Assembly (NCBI GenBank): GCA_903924805.1
Contig: CAIYCZ010000446.1
Span: 1-7,111, forward strand
DNA length: 7,111 nucleotides
Reading direction: 5' to 3'
From: an uncultured delta proteobacterium
GTDB lineage: Bacteria > Desulfobacterota > WTBG01 > CAIYCZ01
Shown here: one piece after another, positions 1 through 5,853 of the stretch
Numbering within the stretch: the first letter of the stretch is position 1
Layout of the letters: each line of letters begins with the position of its first letter
Notes under the pieces: model-generated
Database searches by the model: none
Seen by the model: only the letters and a program-made list of their open reading frames with translations
What the model was told of the DNA's origin: nothing
Made by a program: the position numbers and the translations under genes

Positions 1-101
1 GATAGACAATTCTTTATAATTAGCGTTAACAATAGAAATCATTTATTTATAGTAACACCTTGTCTCTTTTTGTATTATTGACAAACGATTTCATCTTTAA
101 G
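1..101. other. AT-rich flank with no supported gene
   Basis: This edge stretch is strongly AT-rich and I see no convincing gene in it. One frame is open from base 1 to a TGA at 79-81, but the 26 residues it would encode have no recognisable motif, so it could be chance or the tail of a gene beginning outside the window. A TTGACA string at 78-83 has no -10 hexamer at a workable distance. A plus-strand gene ending just outside or inside this stretch would explain the terminator that follows. Confidence 0.4.
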
Positions 102-141
102 AAAGGGATTAGCTCCGAAATGCTTCGAGACTAATCCCTTT
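102..141 (+). terminator. Intrinsic terminator hairpin, possibly bidirectional
   Basis: A perfect 11-bp stem pairs AAAGGGATTAG (102-112) with CTAATCCCTTT (131-141). An inner CGAA/TTCG stem (116-119 with 124-127) closes an ATGC tetraloop. On the plus strand the stem runs straight into a T-rich tail (TTTTTATTTT), the classic rho-independent layout. Read leftward, the tail is TTTCTTAAAG, weaker but possibly usable. It lies 52 nt past the stop of the minus-strand gene at 193-870, so it probably also ends or insulates that transcript. Confidence 0.7.
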
Positions 142-192
142 TTATTTTCCGGGGGGCGCGATCCCGCCCTTCCGTATCTTGTCAATAACCTT

Positions 193-870
193 TTAGACTG
201 GCCGGGTTGCTACCCAGATGGTGTGCCGCCCTCCCTTGCCGCAGCCTCGTGCACTGACGGTTTTCTCCTGAACCCTGAAGCCGGCTTTGCGGAGCCGAAG
301 GCTAAAGGCGCTGTCGGGGGCCGCAGACCACACGGTCAAAACGCCCTGGCGTCTCAAGGCCATGCAGATAACCGACAGGCCAGTGTCACTGTACAGCCAG
401 GCATTGCTTTTCTGCGTCATGCTGTGGGGATTGTTGTCAACATCAAGCATAACGGCATCAAAGCCTTCCCGCCCGTTCTTCAGCAGGATACAGATGTCGT
501 GCTCCTGCACCGTAACACGGTTGTCGTCAAGCGGATGGCCGGCCAGTCCCCCCAGAACGCCGCGGTTCCACCGCACCACCGCCGGCACCAGTTCAGCAAC
601 AATTACTCTGGCATCGTCCCGCAAGACTGACAGGGCTGCGGCCAGCGTATACCCCATGCCCAGCCCACCGACAAGCACCCGGGCTTTGGCGCGACCCGCG
701 ATGGGTGTACATGCAAGCTCGGCAAGCACTTCCTCAGAGCCGTGCATGCGGCTGCTCATAAGCTCCTCGCCATCAAGAGAGATGAAAAAATCATCACCGC
801 GCCGGTAAAGCTGAAGCTCGGCGCTTTTGTCCGGGGTCAGCGCACGGTCAAGAAGCTTTCGTTGTATCAT
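193..870 (-). CDS. Spermidine synthase-fold protein, function uncertain
   Basis: A 225-aa protein with the Rossmann SAM/decarboxy-SAM-binding core of the spermidine/spermine synthase superfamily. The N-terminal beta part (about residues 15-50) is followed by a glycine-rich loop GGLGMGYT (68-75), an acidic end of strand two (VAELVP, E93), the EHDI segment (about 124-127) and DVDNNPH (143-149). In true aminopropyltransferases the last site carries a catalytic Asp in a D-x-x-D-P setting; here it is altered, and the protein is shorter than the usual 280-300 aa. Polyamine synthesis is therefore not assured; a related SAM-dependent role is equally possible. The frame stays open upstream to an ATG at 975, but that extension runs into a dispersed heptad repeat and lacks family features, so I chose the ATG at 870. 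An AGGG lies a few bases upstream of it. It is the last gene of the minus-strand group. Cytoplasmic. Confidence 0.75.
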   Translation of the reverse strand: MIQRKLLDRALTPDKSAELQLYRRGDDFFISLDGEELMSSRMHGSEEVLAELACTPIAGRAKARVLVGGLGMGYTLAAALSVLRDDARVIVAELVPAVVRWNRGVLGGLAGHPLDDNRVTVQEHDICILLKNGREGFDAVMLDVDNNPHSMTQKSNAWLYSDTGLSVICMALRRQGVLTVWSAAPDSAFSLRLRKAGFRVQEKTVSARGCGKGGRHTIWVATRPV

Positions 871-952
871 AGGGGCCCTGGTTTGTTGTTCTGAGGCATT
901 TATCGGGGACTGTTTAAATTTAAAAACCTGAAACGCGGCACGCGACTCAATT

Positions 953-987
953 AAAGTGCAAAGTGCAACGTGCAAAGTGAAAAGTGA
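953..987. repeat. Five tandem AAAGTGC-type heptads
   Basis: Five consecutive 7-bp units are visible: AAAGTGC, AAAGTGC, AACGTGC, AAAGTGA, AAAGTGA, followed by a partial AAGG. The array lies 83 bp upstream of the chosen start of the spermidine-synthase-like gene. From memory, near-identical AAAGTGC/AAAGTGA strings are scattered between genes in many environmental genomes; I could not check this. The repeat shows that the upstream extension of the neighbouring reading frame is probably not coding. Confidence 0.8.
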
Positions 988-1013
988 AAGGTCTTCTTAA
1001 AAATGGAGGCGCC

Positions 1014-1036
1014 GGTGCGGGCCGGATAACCGCGCC
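1014..1036 (-). terminator. Weak GC-rich hairpin after the lipoprotein gene
   Basis: GGTGCGG (1014-1020) can pair with CCGCGCC (1030-1036), one pair being a T-G wobble, around a 9-nt loop. Read on the minus strand it lies about 80 nt past the lipoprotein stop and is followed, after about ten bases, by ATTTTTAAG. The distance to the T run makes it a poor intrinsic terminator, but it is the only candidate in the 244-bp gap between the two genes. Confidence 0.25.
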
Positions 1037-1114
1037 CCATAAAAGCAGCCTCTGAACAGGGGGATAAATTATATTGGCGAACAGGAAGGGCTGGGCGTAT
1101 ATTCACCCTGCGCA

Positions 1115-2386
1115 TCATTTGAACATACCATACGTCACATTCCAGGTAATGCGCCCCTTCGGGATAGGAGCAATGAGCGTTTTAGTGAATGATGAGCCGT
1201 TCCACCTATATTCGCGCAGCTCGCCCTGGTCATCAGAGGCCACAATGATTTCCATGACATGGTCCCCATCAATGTCAGCGAGGCAGGTTGCGTGTTCATA
1301 GCCGGACGAGGAAGCATCAATCTGCGTCACGCTCCAGGAGCCATCACCTTTTTCTTTAAGCAGCCAGATCCCTGAGGTCATGGCAGAGGCCACAAGCTCC
1401 ACCTTTCCGTCTCCATCCACATCTCCCGCACACAGAAACCGGCACTGGTTGTCATCAAGTGTGGCAATTACCGTGCTTGATATAGTCCCGCCTTTAAAAC
1501 TATATTGTTTTATTTTCACCGGTTCTATTCGTGAGGTTTTCCCACCGTCTGTTTTTGTTTCAGCTTCAACCACGGAAAAAAGCGTGGCCAGGCCTTTGCC
1601 GGAGATGTCTGCAGCAAGTATTTCCTTTGCATGGGTTTTTTCAAAGGTGTCAACTATGGTTTTATCAAACCGGGAACCATTCCACTTATACATTACTACG
1701 TTTCCCGGCTGGGGGCCTCCCGCTGCTTTGTTGGGTTTACTCGGGGTCACAAAAAATTCATTTTTTCCGTCTCCATCCACATCCCCGATCTCAACCTCGT
1801 GCACAAAAATACCGGGCTCCCGGTCAATCTCCTCTACCTGCCACTCCTTATTTTTTTTTACGGCAACGGCAACAACCCCCTGGTCATGGGTGGCTATGAC
1901 GATTTCCGGTTTGCCATCGCCGTTTACATCCCCGATCTCCATGTCCCGCAGCCGGTTCCATCTGCCGCCAAATACCGGGCTCCAGAGCGTTTTTTGCTGC
2001 CACTGTTTTTCACGGAACACCCATGTCTTGAGCGCTGCCGCCATGGCGCCGATGGTGAGAATCTCCTGATTCGATTCAGCTTCTTTTAAAATAATTGCTT
2101 TGTGAAACACATTACTCTGCGGGTCTTCAATAACAATGTCCTTCCAGCCAGCAGGAGTTTTTTGTTTCAGGATAAGCAGTGCCGGCCCTGGCTGCTGCTG
2201 TGTCTTTCCATCCGGCCCCGTGACAGATTTAAACTGAGCCTGGGCTATTAAAATGGTGGGGCACGGTGCGGATGGTGCACTCTGCTGCGGTTCTTTCTGC
2301 TGTGAGCAGGACAGGGTTAGCGTAAAAGCCAGGAGTAAAAAGCTTCTGGTCATTAATCGGTAAAAATAAACAGTTCTGCAGCCCAT
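1115..2386 (-). CDS. FG-GAP/VCBS beta-propeller lipoprotein
   Basis: A 423-aa exported protein. The N-terminus has a short basic region (R4, R10, R14), a hydrophobic run (about 15-25) and a Cys at 27 after TLS. This resembles a lipobox, although position -3 is Thr instead of Leu. The mature part holds repeated propeller blades with calcium loops DVNGDG (153-158), DVDGDG (202-207), a decayed DISGKG (260-265), DVDGDG (322-327) and DIDGDH (371-376), each near an E-[IFL]-x-[AV] strand. YKWNGSRFDKT (233-243) and YRWNGSSFTKT (393-403) repeat exactly 160 residues apart. FG-GAP/VCBS propellers usually mediate adhesion or ligand binding on the surface or in the periplasm. The start at 2386 is favoured over the ATG at 2353 because AAGGAG lies 9 nt upstream; the inner ATG has no such site. 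It follows pilC by 114 bp, so a pilus-linked role is possible but rests on position only. Confidence 0.82.
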   Translation of the reverse strand: MGCRTVYFYRLMTRSFLLLAFTLTLSCSQQKEPQQSAPSAPCPTILIAQAQFKSVTGPDGKTQQQPGPALLILKQKTPAGWKDIVIEDPQSNVFHKAIILKEAESNQEILTIGAMAAALKTWVFREKQWQQKTLWSPVFGGRWNRLRDMEIGDVNGDGKPEIVIATHDQGVVAVAVKKNKEWQVEEIDREPGIFVHEVEIGDVDGDGKNEFFVTPSKPNKAAGGPQPGNVVMYKWNGSRFDKTIVDTFEKTHAKEILAADISGKGLATLFSVVEAETKTDGGKTSRIEPVKIKQYSFKGGTISSTVIATLDDNQCRFLCAGDVDGDGKVELVASAMTSGIWLLKEKGDGSWSVTQIDASSSGYEHATCLADIDGDHVMEIIVASDDQGELREYRWNGSSFTKTLIAPIPKGRITWNVTYGMFK

Positions 2387-2395
2387 TAATTGAAG

Positions 2396-2414
2396 CTCCT
2401 TTTTGATAAAAAGG
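2396..2414 (-). promoter_or_regulatory. Shine-Dalgarno within a small hairpin
   Basis: On the minus strand, CCTTTTT (2414-2408) can pair with AAAAAGG (2404-2398) across a 3-nt loop. The second arm contains most of the AAGGAG ribosome-binding site (2401-2396) of the lipoprotein gene. The 7-bp stem is mostly A-U and only marginally stable, so it could tune initiation, perhaps with temperature, or do nothing. The Shine-Dalgarno match itself is strong and decides the start codon. Confidence 0.45.
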
Positions 2415-2500
2415 GTATCAGTGAATTTTTTGTGACTATCCTGCTGCGTAAAGATATGGTGAGGAAAATTTGTGCGGTATTGAACGGACTGGATTTTTAA

Positions 2501-3709
2501 TTATCCAATAGCCCCTGCCATCTTGAATATGGGCAGATACATTGCAGCAAGCATGGTCCCGACGGTGCCGCCTAAAAATATCATCATGAACGGCTCAATC
2601 AGCGAGGTAATTGCATCAACCGCAGCATCCACTTCGTCATCATAAAAATCAGCAATTTTTACCAACATGGAATCAAGCGCACCCGTTGATTCCCCCACCG
2701 ATACCATCTGGCAGACCATGCTGGGGAACACCCCGCTTTTAGCAAGGGGCTCTGCTATGGTTTTTCCCTCACTGATACTTGCCTTGGTGGCAAGAATAGC
2801 TTCTTCAACAATCCGGTTGCCGGCAGTCTTGGCAACTATGTCCAATCCATCAAGTATTGGCACGCCGCTGGTTATCATGGTTCCCAGCGTTCTGGAGAAG
2901 TTTGCCACTGCCACTTTTCTCAGAAGGAGCCCAAAAACAGGAAGCTTCAGGAACAGCTTGTCAAAAAAATACCCCCCCTTATCCGTTGCCTTGATTCTGT
3001 TAAAGGCAACTACGATGCCAACGATAATGCCGATAAGAAGCAGAAAATTTTTCCGCAAAAAGGCGCTCGTATCAACAACGGCCTGGGTAAGGGCCGGGAG
3101 CTGGCCGCCGAGGCTGCTGAACATTTCCTGAAATACGGGTATGACAAAGACGAGCATAACCAGCACAACCACAGCGGCAATGATCAGAATCGTGACGGGG
3201 TAAACAAGCGCCCCCTTTACCTTGCCTTTGAGCTTTTCATTCTTTTCGATATATGCTGCCAGACGCTGCAGAATGGTATCCAGTACACCACCCATTTCGC
3301 CTGCTGCAACCAGGTTGGCATACAGGTTGTCGAACACCTTGGGATGCTTTTTAAGCGCATCGGCAAAGGTGGCGCCAGCTTCGACATCCGTTTTTATCTG
3401 GGACAGTATTTTTTTAAAGGTCTTATTGGGTTCCTGGCTGGCGAGGATTTCGAGCCCCTGGATCAGGGGAAGGCCGGCATCTATCATGGTTGACAGCTGC
3501 CGGGTAAAGAGTATGAGGTCTTTTGTTTTTACCGTGGGCTGTAAAAAGGCCAGGCTTTCAAGAATATCCCTGGGCTGGGCTTTAATGCTCACGGTCTGGA
3601 TATTCTGCTTTCTGAGAATGAGCCGCGCAGCCGTTTCATTGGCTGCGTCAATGGTTCCCTTCTGGACGGCCCCCTGACCAGATTTGCCCTCCCAGATATA
3701 GACGGTCAT
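2501..3709 (-). CDS. pilC: Type IV pilus inner-membrane platform protein PilC
   Basis: A 402-aa member of the PilC/GspF family, close to the usual 400-410 aa. The N-terminus MTVYIWEGKSGQG is typical of the family. Two T2SSF domains follow: the first at about 67-190 with FTRQLSTMI and GEMGG (137-141), the second at about 268-392 with FSRTLGTMI and GESTG (339-343). Predicted membrane segments lie near 168-190, 219-236 and 372-392, giving the expected inner-membrane topology. In the family this protein is the platform that the PilB ATPase acts on while pilin subunits are inserted. AGGAA sits 8 nt before the ATG. It lies downstream of pilB, separated by 253 bp, with its own candidate promoter. 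PilC and GspF (type II secretion) are hard to tell apart by sequence; an MshEN-type PilB next door and no other gsp genes favour the pilus. Confidence 0.95.
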   Translation of the reverse strand: MTVYIWEGKSGQGAVQKGTIDAANETAARLILRKQNIQTVSIKAQPRDILESLAFLQPTVKTKDLILFTRQLSTMIDAGLPLIQGLEILASQEPNKTFKKILSQIKTDVEAGATFADALKKHPKVFDNLYANLVAAGEMGGVLDTILQRLAAYIEKNEKLKGKVKGALVYPVTILIIAAVVVLVMLVFVIPVFQEMFSSLGGQLPALTQAVVDTSAFLRKNFLLLIGIIVGIVVAFNRIKATDKGGYFFDKLFLKLPVFGLLLRKVAVANFSRTLGTMITSGVPILDGLDIVAKTAGNRIVEEAILATKASISEGKTIAEPLAKSGVFPSMVCQMVSVGESTGALDSMLVKIADFYDDEVDAAVDAITSLIEPFMMIFLGGTVGTMLAAMYLPIFKMAGAIG

Positions 3710-3747
3710 TGTTTGGGTTCCTTTCCTGTAAATTTAGTTATTGTATT

Positions 3748-3756
3748 ATTATATCA
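3748..3756 (-). promoter_or_regulatory. Extended -10 promoter for pilC
   Basis: The minus strand reads TGATATAAT here, an exact TGnTATAAT extended -10 element. No good -35 hexamer lies 16-18 bp upstream, which extended -10 promoters can tolerate. Transcription would start near 3741, leaving a leader of about 32 nt that contains the AGGAA ribosome-binding site. It would let pilC be expressed independently of pilB. The surroundings are AT-rich, so a chance match cannot be excluded. Confidence 0.5.
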
Positions 3757-3787
3757 TTGGAAAGAATTCCACGCATATTCTGTAACA

Positions 3788-3828
3788 CCTAACCCGGACA
3801 AGCCGGAACCAACGTTAACCGCAAAGAC
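3788..3828. repeat. Probable dispersed intergenic repeat fragment
   Basis: The segment contains a CCGG-ACAAG-CCGG mini-hairpin (3794-3806), overlapping palindromes AACGTT (3811-3816) and GTTAAC (3814-3819), and then ACCGCAAAGAC running into an A-rich AAGAAACAAAGAAG tail. From memory, strings of the type TTAACCGCAAAGACGC recur between genes in many environmental genomes. There is only one copy in this window, so repeat status is an inference. It splits pilB from pilC. Confidence 0.4.
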
Positions 3829-3962
3829 TAAAAAAGAAACAAAGAAGATTGAATTTGGAACTTGAGGAACTCACAAAGGTAAAAACAAAAATACCCTTAT
3901 TTCTTGAGCTCCAGATTTTTAATTTTTCTTTCCCTATTTGCAAGAAATTTAGTCTTAAGAAA

Positions 3963-5660
3963 CTAATCATCGCGGACAGTGGTTTTCAATACTTCTTCCA
4001 GCGAGGTAACCCCTTCCAGAAGCTTTTGAATGCCGCTGCCACGGAGGGTCTTCATGCCCTGCCGTATTGCCTCGCGCTTAATATCAAGCGCAGATGCCCC
4101 CTGAAGAACAAGCTCCTTGATCGGCTCTGTAATGGGCAATACCTCATATAATGCAACCCTTCCCTTGTGCCCGGTATTGTTACAATTATCACACCCCTTG
4201 CCCTTATAGAAGGTAACCTTCGCATAATCTTCCGCCTGGCCGCCCAGCTTTGTAAGTGAGTCGGCGGGAAGGGTAACCGGTTCCTTACATTCTCCGCAGA
4301 TTTTTCGGACCAGGCGCTGTGCCACAATAAGATTGGTGGCAGATGATACCAGAAACGGCTCGATTCCCATATTGAGGAGACGGTTGATGGTGCTGGGTGC
4401 ATCATTGGTGTGCAGGGTACTTAGCACAAGGTGTCCGGTAAGGGCAGCTTTAATGCCAACTTCAGCGGTTTCAAAATCCCGGATCTCTCCTACCAGTATA
4501 ATATCAGGATCCTGACGCAAAAACGAGCGGAGTGCAGTAGCAAAGGTCAGACCGATCTCTTCGTGCATCTGTACCTGGTTTATCCCGGCAAGGTTAAATT
4601 CGACGGGGTCCTCTGCGGTGGAAATGTTTTCAGTGGTTTTATTAAGCTCGCTCAGTGCAGAATAGAGGGTGGTAGTTTTCCCGCTTCCGGTGGGGCCGGT
4701 AACCAGAACCATGCCAAACGGTTTATAGATTGCCTCCCTGAAGTTGTTGAGCTGGTTTTGTTCAAATCCCAATTTGGTCATATCAAGCTGTAAATTTGAT
4801 TTATCCAGAAGTCTGAGAACCACCTTTTCGCCAAAAAGGGTCGGGAGAACAGAAACTCGAAAATCCATTTCCTCGCCCTTCCCCATTTTCAGCTTGATAC
4901 GTCCGTCCTGTGGAAGCCGGCGCTCTGCTATATCCATCCGGGACATTATTTTCAGCCGGGATATCATAGCATTTTTCATTTTTAGAGGGGGTTTCATAAC
5001 CTCATACAGCGTCCCGTCCATACGGAACCGGACTCTGAAAGATTTTTCATAAGGCTCGACATGAATATCACTGGCACGCTTTTTTATGGCATCGGTCAGT
5101 ATGGCGTTTACCAGCTTGATAACCGGCGCATCCTCGCTGGCTCTCTCGATTTTTGTAATATCAACGTTTTCATCGTCATCAACATATTCAACCCCTTCTG
5201 TCTCCATTCCCTCCAGAAAGGTATCAAGCCCCTTTGTCGTTCCATAATACGTATCAAGGGCATTGCGCATGCACGAGTCAGAAGCGATTAGTGGTTCAAT
5301 GCGATACCCGGTCAGAAATTTAATATCATCCATGGCAAAGATATTTGATGGATCTACCATGGCAATAATCAGGGTAGAATCCCTTTTGGACAGTGGTATC
5401 ACTTGATACTTTACCGCTACATCTGCAGGTATTGTTTTTATAATCTCTTCAGCTATCTCAAGCTCAGCAAGGTTCACCGAAGGGATGCCATATTGTTCAC
5501 TTAAAAAGTATACCAGCTCACCCTCTTTTACAAAGCCCAATTTTATAAGGCTTGCCCCCAGCTTTTCACCAGATGCTTTCTGGGCTTCAAGGGCTTTTCC
5601 CAATTGTTGCGTGGATATAATATTTTTTTTGACCAGGAGTTCGCCCAGCTTTTCAGGCAT
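3963..5660 (-). CDS. pilB: Type IV pilus assembly ATPase PilB with MshEN domain
   Basis: A 565-aa hexameric AAA+-like ATPase that powers pilus extension from the cytoplasmic side; length is normal. An N-terminal MshEN domain carries two 24-residue c-di-GMP-type motifs, KLGELLV...ALEAQ (4-27) and KLGASLI...LSEQ (33-56), split by the standard 5-residue spacer. An acidic linker follows (EYVDDDENVD, 158-167). The GspE core has ASDIHVEP (196-203), Walker A GPTGSGKTT (322-330), an Asp box with EDP (350-352), Walker B DPDIILVGEIRD (384-395), a His box (H410, H417) and a zinc site C455/C458/C490/C493. All catalytic residues are present. The zinc cysteines and absence of PilT features exclude the retraction ATPase; GspE is a weaker alternative. 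AGGG lies 7 nt before the ATG. It is the first gene of the minus-strand group and diverges from the epimerase gene. Confidence 0.95.
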   Translation of the reverse strand: MPEKLGELLVKKNIISTQQLGKALEAQKASGEKLGASLIKLGFVKEGELVYFLSEQYGIPSVNLAELEIAEEIIKTIPADVAVKYQVIPLSKRDSTLIIAMVDPSNIFAMDDIKFLTGYRIEPLIASDSCMRNALDTYYGTTKGLDTFLEGMETEGVEYVDDDENVDITKIERASEDAPVIKLVNAILTDAIKKRASDIHVEPYEKSFRVRFRMDGTLYEVMKPPLKMKNAMISRLKIMSRMDIAERRLPQDGRIKLKMGKGEEMDFRVSVLPTLFGEKVVLRLLDKSNLQLDMTKLGFEQNQLNNFREAIYKPFGMVLVTGPTGSGKTTTLYSALSELNKTTENISTAEDPVEFNLAGINQVQMHEEIGLTFATALRSFLRQDPDIILVGEIRDFETAEVGIKAALTGHLVLSTLHTNDAPSTINRLLNMGIEPFLVSSATNLIVAQRLVRKICGECKEPVTLPADSLTKLGGQAEDYAKVTFYKGKGCDNCNNTGHKGRVALYEVLPITEPIKELVLQGASALDIKREAIRQGMKTLRGSGIQKLLEGVTSLEEVLKTTVRDD

Positions 5661-5722
5661 AATACGTCCCTACCTGTCAGGTTTGCTGTATCAGGTTTTT
5701 TTCAAAAGAATTATAATGTAAC

Positions 5723-5751
5723 ATTATCAATAATTTTAAAGGATTTGTAAA
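5723..5751 (-). promoter_or_regulatory. Sigma-70-type promoter for pilB
   Basis: On the minus strand, TTTACA (5751-5746) and GATAAT (5728-5723) are separated by exactly 17 bp; each hexamer matches the consensus at five of six positions. Transcription would start near 5716, giving a leader of about 56 nt. A second possible -10, TATAAT at 5715-5710, lies just downstream with only a poor -35, so two start points are conceivable. Confidence 0.5.
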
Positions 5752-5773
5752 GAGTTTTTCATGTTGAATAATC

Positions 5774-5807
5774 TTGACTTTTTTCCTGTTAGCCTTTAAT
5801 TTATAAT
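5774..5807 (+). promoter_or_regulatory. Candidate promoter for the epimerase gene
   Basis: TTGACT (5774-5779) is a good -35 match. A perfect TATAAT follows at 5802-5807, but the 22-bp spacing is too long for the two to work together. TTTAAT at 5795-5800 would pair with the -35 at 15 bp, slightly short. One of these combinations, or the TATAAT alone, probably starts the plus-strand transcript. The region is AT-rich, so the assignment is tentative. Confidence 0.3.
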
Positions 5808-5853
5808 TCTTTTAAAAGGCGTTAGATTGACTGCTACTGGAGTAAAATAATCC

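Larger units (their letters stand above)
5704..5813. repeat. 13-bp inverted repeat across divergent promoters
   Basis: AAAAGAATTATAA (5704-5716) and its exact reverse complement TTATAATTCTTTT (5801-5813) are separated by 84 bp. Each arm, read toward its nearest gene, presents TTATAATTCTTTT. The TATAAT cores end 49 nt before the pilB ATG and 46 nt before the epimerase ATG. The arms may be duplicated -10 regions or binding half-sites for a shared regulator. Confidence 0.65.

Noticed and set aside
78..83. Consensus -35 TTGACA on the plus strand
   Set aside because: No -10 hexamer lies 15-19 bp downstream; the position is occupied by the terminator hairpin.
913..924. Perfect 12-bp palindrome TTTAAATTTAAA as an operator
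   Set aside because: It is all A/T, low complexity, and has no partner site or positioned promoter hexamers, so chance is the simpler explanation.
871..975. N-terminal extension of the spermidine-synthase-like protein to an ATG at 975
   Set aside because: The extra 35 codons cross into the heptad repeat and an AT-rich palindrome, show no family similarity, and the ATG at 870 begins the recognisable domain.
2667..3677. Long plus-strand open frames opposite pilC
   Set aside because: Their translations are low-complexity and lack domains, whereas the minus strand encodes a full-length canonical PilC; they are antisense shadows.
3899..3948. ATTTCTTG/CAAGAAAT inverted repeat as a pilB terminator
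   Set aside because: The 8-bp A/T-rich stem has a 34-nt loop and no adjacent T run in the right place, too weak to call.
3849..4151. Plus-strand 100-aa open frame entering the pilB 3' end
   Set aside because: Most of it is antisense to conserved pilB sequence, and it has neither a ribosome-binding site nor any recognisable motif.
4744..5291. Plus-strand open frames opposite pilB
   Set aside because: They lie antisense to the ATPase core and linker of an intact pilB and encode no recognisable protein.
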